From Phymorhynchus buccinoides (Eukaryota; Mollusca; Gastropoda; Neogastropoda; Raphitomidae), in NCBI GenBank assembly GCA_017654935.2, contig CM065686.1, positions 27,749,243 through 27,813,242 on the forward strand: 64,000 bases of DNA, written 5' to 3'. The position numbers and the translations under genes were made by a program. The notes under the pieces are model-generated. The model had not been told where the DNA came from and did not search any database. It was given only the letters and a program-made list of their open reading frames with translations. Numbering within the stretch: the first letter of the stretch is position 1; each line of letters opens with the position of its first letter. This document shows positions 20,001-31,307 of the stretch, piece after piece.

Positions 20001-22566
20001 GAGGTCCACTCGCAGTCACATGGTGAAAAAAGTCGTATATGGCTGATTGCTTGGTGGAGGGGCCAACATAGAATAGCTGACGGGGCAGAGTGTCATGTTT
20101 TGGAGTGGGTGGTGATGATTGGATGGATTGAGCCCCGGGGCGGAGGAGGCAGAGCATGAGGTCCAGAGGATGAGGGTGGTGGCAGGCATGGTGGGTGGTT
20201 GGGCCAGCCACTGACTTGTTGATGGGTGAACCGGCAGATGATGCTAATCTGCTTCTGTTTTCTTCTCACCACGACAGGAACGTTTGCAGAGGTTGACACC
20301 TATGCCTAGGCTTCAGACAGGCAATAACATTTCGTCCAGCGGGCGCCTGTGGTTTTAAGCAAGAGAAATGGTTGCCAGCTCCGAAGGCACTGTGAAGGAT
20401 GCCTAGTCCAACGTGAAGGATGGAGGGCCGGCAGCGAAATGTCGTCTACCTGGGACAGAATTTCTTGCTGTCAATTAAAACAGCAAGAACGAAAACCTGT
20501 GTGGTAGGGGCTCCATAAAGCCAAAAGTGAAGATGGATCCATGGCCACAAATAATCACAATCCAACACACCTCTGGCACTTAAACACATGTGAGCAATCA
20601 AACTTTAGAGCGACATGGAAGCCCTGTCCTGCTCGGCGGCCGCCTAACAACTTTTGCAATGCAAACAACTAACGAAATGCATAAATGAAAACAGCTGGCG
20701 CGTAGTGCTTGCCGTGATTACAACATCTGCGGATTGCTTAATGCAGACGATTGGATGTTGCAGGAAAGTTTCGGTGTTGCAAACTTTGACTGAATGAACT
20801 GCCAGTGGCGTTACTTGTCATGTTTTGTGCTGTGTTTTTGTCATTTGCAGAATCCAGTATTTGTAGGTTCGTTATGATGCAAGATAGTTCTGTGCTGTTT
20901 AGTTGAGTGTGAAACAACATGGCCGTCCAAAGTTTCCGTGGCTTTCGACTGTCGTCCGCTCGTCAGCTGAGGTTCGTGGTTTTTTCTCAGTCTCTGTGGC
21001 TTAGACACTGGATCTGCTTTATCGTTGTTTTCCATAAATTTAAAAAAATTAGGGTGCGCCTTTGTAGACCGGAAATAACAGTAATGTTTAACGAAGGTGA
21101 TTGATGATGTCAGGATTTTCCTTCATGACTTATGAATCTTAATGATAGCTAATACAAACTTGGAACATACTTGTTTTGGATGTTGGCGGCCATTTTTGTC
21201 TGTTCCTGTCTCTTCCTGGGTTGCAGGTGACATCCTCTGTGGCTTCTGGCTGTGTGACCTGATTCAAACAACGTAGGATTTTACAAGTCGAACAACATCA
21301 GAGACTTTATTCCATCAATTAAACAATCATGAAATCAGTCTAACAAACTAACAAAAATAATTTAAAAAAAGCAAGTGAACAGAAGTGAATTCATGAAAAA
21401 CAACATGTTCACTTCAGTGTATGCACCGTTTATAAATGTCCCCAATACTTCAGATGCAGGAAGTTGACCGACAGCTTTCGCTAAAAAATGTCTGGAATCA
21501 AAGGGTCCCCTCAAATTCACAACTGTATCCCGTTTGCAGCTGATGACATCACAATTCCTGTACACTCTAGAGAGTTAAGTGACAGCAAGAGCATATTTAA
21601 ATCAAATGCAAAGCAAGAAGACCCAACAAACCAAACCGTCCGTCATTCTACCGGGTTCGGGAAATGACATCATAACGAGATGAACAAAAACATGACGCCC
21701 ACGTTGTTGCTGTATATTTCGGAATTGATTGACTTCCTGGACTAAATTAAAATACGCTGGTGTGTGGCCACACTCGAGCTAATCTTATGAGACATTTTTA
21801 AAACAAATCACTCACACATGAGTGTTCAAAGAGCCCTGGTGGCTTGCCGTCGAAGGTTAAAAAATAAAGCGGAAAATCGCTATTTTATCAGTGGTTTTTT
21901 AATTTTTATATTGACATCAGTTTTCACGTTCAGGTTAAATCTCAGGAAAACACCCCAGTTCACTGTAAATAGAAAGAAATGGAGTAAAGAAAAAAAGAAA
22001 AGAAGAGTTCCTCAGATCAGAAAAGTACAAGGGGACAATGGGATAATCATGACTAAAGTTGAATAAAGAAAAAATGATGGAAAGAAATGAGGTAACAATT
22101 AAAAATTAAACAAAGTACCAATATAATTACTGTTTTCATTATTAAATGTTCTCCCTCAATTACACACTCACTCATAGGCCTGCATATACCGACATTACCT
22201 ATGCCAGACACTTACTTGTATTATACATACATGCACTCTCTTTCTCTCTCTCTTTCCTCCCCCCCCTCTCTCTCTCTTTGTAGCTAAAAAGCAAAAAATT
22301 CCTTCATCTCTCTCTCTCTCTTTTCTCTCTCATGCACCACACGACACATACAATCACAGCCCAACACACACACACACATTTTTGCAATTGCACGCACACA
22401 CGCACATAGTACATCCTTAATATAATGCATATATATATAGGAAAATTGTTAAAACCTTTTGTCCCATGTTTTTTGAAAGGAAATTAAAACCCAACCAGTT
22501 TATATCTAACTTGGCATCTTGATCTATGTTCTAAAAACATAAGAGTGGCTAGCTTAGTTTCTCCTC
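20001..22566. other. Non-coding stretch before the first gap
   Basis: I recognise no gene. A minus-strand reading at about 21565-21365 (67 codons with GPFDSRHFLAKAVGQLPASE) looks protein-like, but it has no supporting splice sites or family match. Pyrimidine-rich microsatellites lie at 22232-22340. Confidence 0.45.
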
Positions 22567-23066
22567 NNNNNNNNNNNNNNNNNNNNNNNNNNNNNNNNNN
22601 NNNNNNNNNNNNNNNNNNNNNNNNNNNNNNNNNNNNNNNNNNNNNNNNNNNNNNNNNNNNNNNNNNNNNNNNNNNNNNNNNNNNNNNNNNNNNNNNNNNN
22701 NNNNNNNNNNNNNNNNNNNNNNNNNNNNNNNNNNNNNNNNNNNNNNNNNNNNNNNNNNNNNNNNNNNNNNNNNNNNNNNNNNNNNNNNNNNNNNNNNNNN
22801 NNNNNNNNNNNNNNNNNNNNNNNNNNNNNNNNNNNNNNNNNNNNNNNNNNNNNNNNNNNNNNNNNNNNNNNNNNNNNNNNNNNNNNNNNNNNNNNNNNNN
22901 NNNNNNNNNNNNNNNNNNNNNNNNNNNNNNNNNNNNNNNNNNNNNNNNNNNNNNNNNNNNNNNNNNNNNNNNNNNNNNNNNNNNNNNNNNNNNNNNNNNN
23001 NNNNNNNNNNNNNNNNNNNNNNNNNNNNNNNNNNNNNNNNNNNNNNNNNNNNNNNNNNNNNNNNNN
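22567..23066. other. Assembly gap (500 N)
   Basis: Exactly 500 unknown bases, a placeholder length. The sequence just after it is duplicated at 62886 onward. Confidence 0.99.
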
Positions 23067-24236
23067 ACGGAAAAGTGTTCAAACTTGCTGACGAATGCAA
23101 CGTATTGTTTTCTAAAGGAATGTTAACGGCCTTAACGGTTAAATTTCCGCTTACAAGTTTGACCGAGGTTCTTCTTTCGTTTGACGTATGCGTCTAGATC
23201 TAGATCATCCACTGTGTAAAGCCTTTTCCCCCCCCCCCCCAGTTGAAACTACGGTGAAATACGTCTTGCTACCACGACCAAAAAAACATCGCAAAACAAC
23301 AAATTTTACGTTCTGTTCACTCGCTTTCTCTTTCACTCAAAAAAATACATTTTACACACCAAAGTAAACAATCACATTCACAAAAAGGCGAAAGATTGAT
23401 CTTTATTTTGGTACAAATTTAATTCAGGTAAATGGAGACCAAGCACTAAAAATCTGTTATTGAAAATGAGCAAAATTATGGGCCATTTAGCAAAAATCCA
23501 ACAGTAACGTCGGCTTCTTGGACCTAGCTATAAATTAGATTAAGGAACTAATATTCTAATGTCTCAACAAACTCAAAATCATAGTAAACAATATAATTCT
23601 TATCCAACTTTCTTTCATAAGGTACAAAATAAAACTATCCTACTTAACATTCACAATCCACATCACACAAAAGATTCAGTAAGGTAGCCCGGGTCAACAT
23701 CGCTCCCCAAAACTTCCTTATCAAATATGTGACGCTTGGAAACGTCACATTCTTTTCCTCTCTCTCTCTCTCTCCCCCCACACTCTCTCTCTCTTCCCCC
23801 CTTCTGTACTCATTTTTTAATTCTTTAAGCTCCCCCTCTCTCTCTCTCGTTCTAGTCTCTTCCCTTTCCTCTCCATCTCTCCTTCTCTTTACCACGTGCT
23901 TCATTAACAAATTAACAATTAAGTCCTGTACCTGGCCTATAGTCCCGTATGCAAAATGGTGTTGGCGAAGTTTCTCACTTGATTTGAGTCAATGGGTACC
24001 TAGACATGAAAAATCACCGAGGTGCTTGCCCGGCACATTGGCACGAATGACGTAATAGCCAATCCAATATGGCTGCCGTCCGGCCATGATGAAAATGTAT
24101 TTATTTATTTTTTTGAGAGTATATACACTTGCAATATCTCTAATTAGAATGATTTTGGGGTGTAGATTTCATTTCTGATATTGTTTTGTCCATTCTGGGT
24201 CATCTTGACCTTGAAAGGACAAGGTCAAGGTCATTT
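23067..24236. repeat. Duplicated block, second copy at 62886-64000
   Basis: From 23067 on, the sequence is nearly identical to 62886 onward, including unique-looking DNA (TTTGACGTATGCGTCTAGATC), a CT-rich tract and the start of the transposon terminal repeat. Differences are few: small indels in homopolymers and CT runs. Confidence 0.9.
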
Positions 24237-24420
24237 CTTACATAAATGACCTTTCATAGCTTTTAACAACAGAAATGGGTGTAATATACCTAATTCAACT
24301 ACTTATGATAGACATATTTAATTTATGACAGGTTTGGCGATTGCAGGTCATATGGACCATTATTTTGTTTAACATTAACATTTTAAGTAACACTCAAGTT
24401 TAGTGTCTTGTATTTTTCAG

Positions 24421-25582
24421 GCGTTTGTTCCTTTGCTTGGGTCCTTTCCACTGGGCCCGTGTTCTGCTCAGGTGCCAGGGCAAACACCTCAGTGGTTCTG
24501 GTCTGGATTACGCACTGATCAAGTGTGCAGTGTTTGGACCAGGCGTGATGGAATTGGTGTTGAATGGCAGTCATTATGTCCGGGCTCTCACTGGTATGCT
24601 GATTGTGGAGGACATGATCCGTTCACTTCAATGGCAGATGTTCTGGCATCACAAGAACAAAACTGCATATCCAGTGCTGGAGCAGGTGAAATAACTGCAA
24701 ACTACACTGGCTTCAAACAAACATTGTTCTGAGGAGTTTGAGGCCCTGAGTGGACAAGTCGAGAAGCTGCATCAGGACTTTGAAGAGTTTGAAAAGGAGT
24801 GTGAGGCCAAGTCTGAACTCTGCCAGTTATTTGGAGTTTAGCTGCGGTTGGTCGCCGTCATCAAGAACGACATAGTCTCTGAGAGAGAAGGAAACTGGAA
24901 CCTACACGCAGCTACTATCGAGGATTCCATGCCAATCTTCGCAGAATGTGACTGCATCAACTACCTGCGTCATGGCTCCTGGTATCTTGAACAAATCAAG
25001 GTACTGGAGTTCACACATCCTGAGCTCTACCGGCGTTTCTCCATGGGCCAGTGGGTTGTTCGGGATCATCCAGGCTGGTTTTGTGCTGTTGGAGGTGACA
25101 TGAAGGTCGAGCAGATCATACAGCGAGTGTCGAAGGGTCCTGGAGGTCACTATGTGGTGGGAGCCACACGCAATGTTGGTGCAGTGGCAGAGTTCGAACT
25201 CTTGTTCCACGAGATTGGAAAATAAAACATTTAAACCAGATTGGGTCTATCACCAATCTCCTCAACGTTCTTACCACCAACCACTCCATGAACCACACAG
25301 AATGCGCTGAGCACCACACGCCGTCTCACATTCAATCAAAACGTGGGAAAGCTGTTGGACTTTGTGCTAGAGCGGCAGAATCCATACTCTGTGATGATGA
25401 ATGTGCCTGTACCACTGCACAACTTGCTCACTAAGCTGGCCATTGATCGAGAGGTGACTGTGCGTCTGCTCAAGTGTCTCGAGAATGGTGAGCGTGTTTA
25501 CCGTTCATACAGATGGGAGGTGTTAGTTGAAAAGAGAAAAAAATTGAGCGCAACCATATCAAAGAGAAAGATGCCCCGTTAA
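24421..25582 (+). pseudogene. Academ-like transposase, catalytic remnant
   Basis: Reading in the frame of 24425, the protein starts at LGPFHWARVLLRCQGKHLSG, then VFGPGVMELVLNGSHYVRAL. The same G-FH...GK-L-GSG pattern occurs in the element at 33.7-34.5 kb. Further along come ECDCINYLRHGSWYLEQ and VGGDMKVEQIIQRVSKGPGG (24940-25150), which look like the third catalytic acidic block, and later VPLHNLLTKLAIDREV. Stops at 24692, 25223 and 25580 and two frame changes near 25210-25340 show decay. A TTTTTCAG before 24421 could be a splice acceptor, but no upstream exon is seen. Confidence 0.7.
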
Positions 25583-25648
25583 ACCGACCAGCTACAGAAA
25601 ACACCAGCAACCATTCTGAAGGAGAAGAACGACCTCTCATCCAAGGAT

Positions 25649-26848
25649 GTGGCAGAGGCACAGAAGAGCATGGACATTGTTAGGGAGAGGGGAATGGACC
25701 TTAGGCAAATACTTTCTCACGATGTGCTCCCAAATACCCCATTGTTCGACGGTGACCTTCCGGCTAGTGTCAACAAGTCAACACATGTTGGTGAGATCGA
25801 GTCTGGACTAGACCTCACCCAATGGAGTCAGACGTCTCCTCTTGCCACTCATGTTGTGGTAGACTTCATGTCGAAGATGCGACAGATGCCACTAGCACAG
25901 TTCCATACTCTGGGTGCTGTCATCAACGCCATCATCATCTCAGCACCATGCATCTGCCAAGAGCCAGCGGTTGTCCATCTCGTACTAGACTCGTACGTTG
26001 AGATGTCTCTAAAGGAAGGGGAGCGCATGCGACGTACTGACTCAACCACAGGCATCAACATCATCGGCATGAACAGTGACACACCCATCCCTCAGCAACT
26101 TGGCAAGTTCTGGGCGTCCGAGGACAACAAACGCAATCTCCAGCTGCTGGTTCGAGATATGGTGTGCAGTCGAGCCAATAGCCATCCTACCATCATTGCC
26201 AGCTCTATTGTTTATGATGGTGAGGTGCTTCCAGCAAAGGCGACCGGTGGTGAAGACATCCCAGACCTGTTGAATTGGATAGAAGAGGCAGACGCTAGGT
26301 TGGTGGTACACGTGGAATGGGCAGTTCGTGTGAAACAATGTAGGAGAGTTATCATAGTCTCCAATGACACAGACACTTTCGCATTACTGCTACACTACAT
26401 CCCGTACCTCCAAGCACTGGGACTGAAGGAGCTCTGGCAGCAGTATGGCACTGGTGAGAAGCGACGCATGCTTCCACTGCATCAAGCTGTTTCTCGGCTT
26501 GGAGCACCACTGGCCAAAACAGTAATCAAGGCGCATATCTTGACTGGAGACGACTGCATGAGCAAAGTGGGGACCAAACACGCGGCTATGGTGTCTGACC
26601 CAGTACAGTATCTGACAAACTTTGGTGAGGCAGACACCTTGTCAGAACAAGATGAAGTTCTAGCAGAGAAGTACTTGGTACATGTCTGGGCAGGGGTCAG
26701 GTCAACTACAACTGCTGATACGTTCAACCAGCTCAGGTTTGAAAACTATACCAGCGCCAGGACTGGAATTGATTGTCTCCCTCCTACAAGCAGTGTGATC
26801 AGAGGTCACATCCACCGAGGAGCCTTTCTGGTGCACAGAGCATGCTAA
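25649..26848 (+). CDS. XPG/FEN-like nuclease domain of the Academ-like element
   Basis: A frame open for 399 codons inside the transposon. It shows the order of acidic motifs of the FEN1/XPG family (PIN fold, metal-dependent structure-specific nucleases): EEADARLVVHV (Glu/Asp pair, about residue 220), IIVSNDTDTFALLL (Asp-x-Asp, about residue 240), and ILTGDDCMSKVGTKHA (about residue 290), matching the helical loop normally read as LxGxD...GxGxxxA. The same motifs recur in order in the second element (31659-32700). In the transposon the domain probably processes DNA ends, which is inferred. The open frame may still be translated, but upstream stops separate it from the transposase part. Confidence 0.75.
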   Translation: MAEAQKSMDIVRERGMDLRQILSHDVLPNTPLFDGDLPASVNKSTHVGEIESGLDLTQWSQTSPLATHVVVDFMSKMRQMPLAQFHTLGAVINAIIISAPCICQEPAVVHLVLDSYVEMSLKEGERMRRTDSTTGINIIGMNSDTPIPQQLGKFWASEDNKRNLQLLVRDMVCSRANSHPTIIASSIVYDGEVLPAKATGGEDIPDLLNWIEEADARLVVHVEWAVRVKQCRRVIIVSNDTDTFALLLHYIPYLQALGLKELWQQYGTGEKRRMLPLHQAVSRLGAPLAKTVIKAHILTGDDCMSKVGTKHAAMVSDPVQYLTNFGEADTLSEQDEVLAEKYLVHVWAGVRSTTTADTFNQLRFENYTSARTGIDCLPPTSSVIRGHIHRGAFLVHRAC

Positions 26849-26890
26849 CTGCTTGCGACAGCCGATGAACGTAAGGCAAAGCTAGATCCA

Positions 26891-27106
26891 GTGGAACATG
26901 GATGGGAGGAGCACTTCGGGACACTGCTGCCATCAAAATGCCTGAAGCCTTTGCCACCCAGTCTGCTCACAATATGCAAGTGTGCAGGCAAGTGCGACAT
27001 TCGACGCTGTGGGTGCCGTTCCACTGGAGTTCAGTGCATAGCATTCTGCCATGGGAAGGCAGATAACTCATCGTGTGAAAACCTGCCAGGATATGTAGCA
27101 GTGTAA
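26891..27106 (+). CDS. Cys-rich (Cys8-type) zinc cluster of the Academ-like element
   Basis: It continues in the same frame as the nuclease after one stop (about 26846). The C-terminal part reads CKCAGKCDIRRCGC and then CIAFCHG followed by a further Cys: at least eight regularly spaced cysteines. A Cys8 zinc finger of this type is a described feature of Academ proteins. No such cluster is seen in the element at 30610-35109. Confidence 0.7.
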   Translation: MEHGWEEHFGTLLPSKCLKPLPPSLLTICKCAGKCDIRRCGCRSTGVQCIAFCHGKADNSSCENLPGYVAV

Positions 27107-27671
27107 GAGAATTTGACATTGGATTTGTTCTGTGTCTTGCTATTCAACATCAGTTGACAAGAAAAGTGAAGGTATCGATGGCCATCTTAGTTCAAGAGCA
27201 ATTAATGTTGCCATTCACCTTGGCATTTCAAGCTTGGGAAGACGTTCTATCCATAACACACTATCAAAAACCAAGTATAAATGTCCCAAATCAGTTGAAT
27301 TACAGTTATTACACCAGTTTCTGCTGCAAAAGCAACCAAGAGCGCGCTGGCGTAACAATATGACCTTGATCATGACCTTTCAAGGTCAAGATGACCCAGA
27401 ATGGACAAAACAATATCAGAAATGAAATCTACACCCCCAAATCATTCTAATTAGAGATATTGCAAGTGTATATACTCTCAAAAACAAAACAAATACATTT
27501 TCATCATGGCCGGACGGCAGCCATATTGGATTGGCTATTGCGTCATTCGTGCCAGTGTGCCGGGCAAGCACCTCGGTGATTTTTCATGTTTAGGTACCCA
27601 TTGACTCAAATCAAGTGAGAAACTTCGCCAACACAATTTTGCATACGGGTCTTCAGGCCTGGTCCTGGATT

Positions 27672-28122
27672 TACTTTTAAGAATAATTTGATGAGAAATT
27701 ATTTTTAATTCGGTTGTTTGTTTTCCTGCTATTTGTCCACTGTTGGTGTAATTTGGGTTGTATAACATTAATAATGGGAGTGTGATTGATTCTGGAAGTC
27801 TTGATAAAGATTAATAAATCGAAATGTTGACAAATGCTGAGCTTTTTGTTTTGCTTCTTCCCTCCTCAGATCTGTTTCGGGAGATAAGGATACACATGCT
27901 CTAAAGGAATCCCCAATATTGCAGACGCCTTCTTTTTCTTAATTTTGGGAGATAAGGATAGACCTAATGTTACACGTGCTTTAAAGGAATCCCCAATATT
28001 GCAGACGCCTGCGTTTGTATTCCCAGATATGGTTTGACGGAAATGCTTAGCTGAAGAAAGGCTGGCGTTGAAAGGGTTTTAATAAAATTATAATCCGTAA
28101 AATTCGGGTCCTCCTCGCTAGG
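27672..28122 (-). other. Probable 3' UTR of the G alpha gene
   Basis: This lies directly after the stop codon at 28123-28125 on the minus strand. It holds two direct copies of a 65-base unit (GGAATCCCCAATATTGCAGA in each) at 27885-27945 and 27946-28012. No canonical AATAAA on the minus strand is obvious, so the poly(A) site may be beyond the transposon or use a variant signal. Confidence 0.5.
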
Positions 28123-28307
28123 CTAGTGCAGCTGGGATCGGCGAAGGTTGATGTCGACGATCTTGTCCATGACGTGGGCCAGCACCTGCGTCATGTGGGG
28201 GGTGTCCACGGCGCAGGTGACGTGCGTGTACACCTGCTTGTGGCCCGGCTTGTGCTGCAGGAACTGCTCCTGGATGTAGTGCAGGCTGGCCTCCGCCGTG
28301 TGGGGAC
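28123..28307 (-). CDS. G protein alpha subunit, last exon
   Basis: The final coding exon, 185 bases, after a TTGTGGCAG acceptor. Two bases complete a Gly codon split with the exon at 35879-35726 (K-G-P-H-T). It then encodes the C-terminal Ras-like part. VYTHVTCAVDT holds the TCAxDT loop (G5) that contacts guanine, followed by the receptor-binding helix ending INLRRSQLH and a TAG stop. The residue four from the end is Ser rather than Cys, so the protein lacks the pertussis-toxin site of Gi/o. The extreme C-terminus matches none of the standard Gs, Gi, Gq or G12 tails. Confidence 0.95.
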
Positions 28308-28561
28308 CTGCCACAACAGCACGCAGCACATATAATTTTGCATGGGTGTTTCTCTTCGGGTTATATGCCTACATTCAAGAATTCAGTTTGTTTTTGTACA
28401 ATGGCATCTGCCTGTAGTTCATAAATGCCTTTTTTTAAATTGAGGAGCACCCTCTCGTTCTTCTCACTTTCCCATATTTTGTCCCTACCACCAATTGTCG
28501 CTGCCAGTGTCATGTCTTTAAAAGAGCTTTGTGCTTTTCTTTAAATGGACACCCTGACGGA

Positions 28562-29052
28562 TGAGTTTATGCAAGAAACACGTCGAGATCACCAGAAAGA
28601 CAGCCTTTTCAAGGATCGGAACACTCACTTTTGCTCTGGTTTCCTAGAAATCAAATCGTCAAAACGGCGATTCCTCCTTGGCGGAGTTGCCGGAGAGAGA
28701 AGACATTTTGGACGGGGTGGGTGGAGGACACTCAGATTGGTTGAAACTTTTTCTTATTTGTAGTGCTTTTTTTTTTTTAAAGGAGCTATTTCCTTTGTTG
28801 TGAGCAAAACTCCTTTTGGTAAACTGTAAATAAAAAAGGCTTGTATTGTGGACATTTCGTGATTTGGACTCAGGCGGCCATTAGAAAAGAGAAGGCACAT
28901 GTTTTCTCTTTCACTGAAAGAATTTGACTTCCAGCACCTCCGCAAAAGAGGAATCGCCGAATTGACGGTTTGATTTCTAGGAAACCAAAGCGAAGTGAGT
29001 GTTGTAAAGGGTGTTTTCCTGGTGATCTCGACGTGTTTCTTGCATAAACTCA
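28562..29052. mobile_element. Foldback/MITE with about 150-base arms
   Basis: The left arm begins GAGTTTATGCAAGAAACACG at 28563 and its complement ends at 29052. The arms stay similar for about 150 bases on each side, around a non-coding centre. It lies in the last G alpha intron, 250 bases upstream of the last exon. Confidence 0.8.
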
Positions 29053-29230
29053 GGTGCGTGCCAAATCCCTTTAAGTTGTTTTTTCTTCTGCTCACCCCCC
29101 AAACAAGGATGCTGCCAGTTGGGGACTAGGCAGTTCCTGGGCCTCTGCCTTTCACGTGTTCCAGGATTTTGTAGAGGTACCCATGCGGTGTCGTGCGTGC
29201 GTGCGTGTGTGTGTGTGCGCGAAAGCTCGC

Positions 29231-29950
29231 CAGTCAGTCGTTTCTAACTAGCTGTGACTTCCAAATAACAAAGGAGGCAACTGTTGTGACAACGCAAATT
29301 GCAACAACTGCGCAAAATGTAACACATTTTGCGCGGGCTGCCCGCGCAAAATATAAAAATGTTCGATTTTGCGCGGGCTGCCCGTGCAAAATGTAACAAT
29401 TGTTGCATTTTGCGCTAGGCGCCCACCTTTTGACGAAATTATCACCCAAAAAAATGGCAGTTTTTTGTCATTACAAATATCGTAGCTGTGATTTGTTACA
29501 TCCATAAACACAACAGTAATTCGGCGTTGTTCAGGCGAAAAAAACGCTGTACCCAAAAAGAAAGCAAGAAAGAAATAACACACGAGAGAAAAAAATCAAT
29601 AAAACAACCTGCATACTTTGCACCTTGTAATAATAATGCTAAATCGAATGAAGAACGAGTGAAACAAACAAGCAAGCAAATAAACATTTGGAAATTTAGA
29701 TGTTTTTATCTTTCGATTTGATATATTATGATGAAGACAAATTCATCAACTCCTTGAAGATTTTACTTCGATTTTATCTGTAATGACGAAAAACTGCCAT
29801 TTTGTGTGTGCTCATTTCGTCAAAAGGTGGGCGCCTAGCGCAAAATGTAACAAAATCGAACATTGTTACATTTTGCGCAGTTGTTACAATTTGCGCTGTC
29901 ACAACTGTTATTCTGGAAGGTAGGGCAGTGCGTGTGTTGTGTTGTGTGTG

Positions 29951-29997
<47 letters not shown>

Positions 29998-30050
29998 CGC
30001 ACGCGCATGCCAGTCAGTCGTTTCCAACTCTGACTTCCAAATAGCAGATG
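29231..30050. mobile_element. Palindromic element of the GCGCAAAATGT family
   Basis: Inverted blocks at about 29285-29450 and 29795-29905 contain many copies of GCGCAAAATGTAAC and its complement, plus GGGCGCCTAGCGC. They are flanked by direct copies of CCAGTCAGTCGTTTC (29231 and 30010) followed by ACTTCCAAATA, which may be a long duplicated flank. The same words build the arrays at 59.5 and 61.4 kb. A (GT)n tract lies at 29945-29995. Confidence 0.8.
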
Positions 30051-30609
30051 AGGCCATTTTTATTGTGGATGGCGGAGCCGGAATTTGTTTACAGCGGAAA
30101 AGCTGTGTCCAGTTGATGTTCCCACAAAGAAGACTGGAGGACAGCTGGTGTTGGGGAAGGTCCCCAAAGGCCAGCTTATCCTCTCACCTGCTGCACTATG
30201 AGCCAGTGGAGATGCTTAGGGGTGTGAGTCCTAGTCGTCCACAAACGGCAAACATGTACCACCATTTTCCCGTTACGTTAGAAATGAATTCCGCCACAGC
30301 TCTTCCTTTGCTATCGGCCCCACCTTCACGCTTTAAAGGTCGACCAATGATAAAAGCCCTTTGATCAAAGGCCTTGGTAGCGCATAGAAAGAGTGAAAAA
30401 CTTGGGTTCTTTTTTGGGGAGGGGGGGCGGGGGGAGGGAGGGGCGGGGGGAGGGGGAGGGGTGTAGAGGGCCAATAACGATTGCTCTGTGAGTATGCCAT
30501 AATTATTGTAAATCCATTTAACAGCACGTGTTTTTGTGGGGTGTTTTTTCATTATTATTTTTATTGGGGGGGGACCTTGACTCTCAGATTGGGAAGAATT
30601 GCAACATCT
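30051..30609. other. Intronic DNA, nothing recognised
   Basis: G-rich low-complexity DNA at 30410-30470. No gene or family is recognised. Confidence 0.45.
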
Positions 30610-31307
30610 CAAGAATTTGCTATTCGTTTGTGTTGATATCAATGCCTTATGCATGATACACAATAATCAGAATGACAATAACTACAATACTTGGACCGCA
30701 GTGAAGCTACTTGCGCACCCGCCGTCTGTCAAACGTGGCACACTGTGAATTTGCTGAAATATTAGCAATAAACTGTACCTCGCCAAAACTGTGCAAGTTT
30801 TTAGAAATAAAGTTCACCACAGTTTAAAAGAACAGTCTCTTGCGCTTCTTTTGAGCTATGTCCCATTACCATAGGGCTATCCTGACGTCCACTGTTGCCG
30901 GTTTATCTCCCCTACCCCCTTTTTGGCTTTGACGCAAATAAAATGTTAAAACATACAATTATAACGTTTAAACTGAAGACATCATTCTGGACATTTCAAA
31001 AAGTTGTTTCAGGAAAGAAAGCCAATAATTGAGAATGTATGACTGTCCATAAAAGAGAAATGAAATAACTCTCTCCCCCACCCCTACCCCCATACCGCTG
31101 CTAATATTTATATTACGGTCTGTTATGAAATTAGGTCAATGTCTGAATGCCTCAATGGACACAACTAACACTGGAATGCTTCCAAAAATGTCATTCAAAA
31201 ATAGATCTCGTAGAGGAATGTTCTCAGATGCTGTAACTATTACATTGGCAGTTCTTTTGTTTCATGGTGATGCCCACCATACTGCACTTCAGTCAAACAC
31301 AAACTCG

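Larger units (their letters stand above)
23931..27671 (+). mobile_element. Academ-like DNA transposon with long terminal inverted repeats
   Basis: A 3.7-kb element bounded by inverted repeats of about 310 bases (23931-24236 and 27360-27671). Both arms contain GGCTGCCGTCCGGCCATGAT or its complement. Between them a single reading frame on the plus strand, broken by stops, encodes a transposase remnant, an XPG/FEN-like nuclease and a Cys-rich zinc cluster. Academ transposons, and the AcademX group in particular, are known to carry an XPG nuclease, and a Cys8 zinc finger is described for Academ. The assignment rests on this domain order. The 5' part of the transposase is absent. Confidence 0.8.

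Noticed and set aside
21362..21565. 67-codon minus-strand reading near 21.4 kb
   Set aside because: It looks somewhat protein-like but has no recognisable family, start context or splice signals.
22545..23126. Frames spanning the N gaps (also 58510-59159)
   Set aside because: Open only because N positions contain no stops.
9880..28122. Search for the C1a catalytic exons of the adenylyl cyclase
   Set aside because: No segment with the expected cyclase motifs and splice sites was recognised; a nested gene arrangement therefore remains only a possibility.
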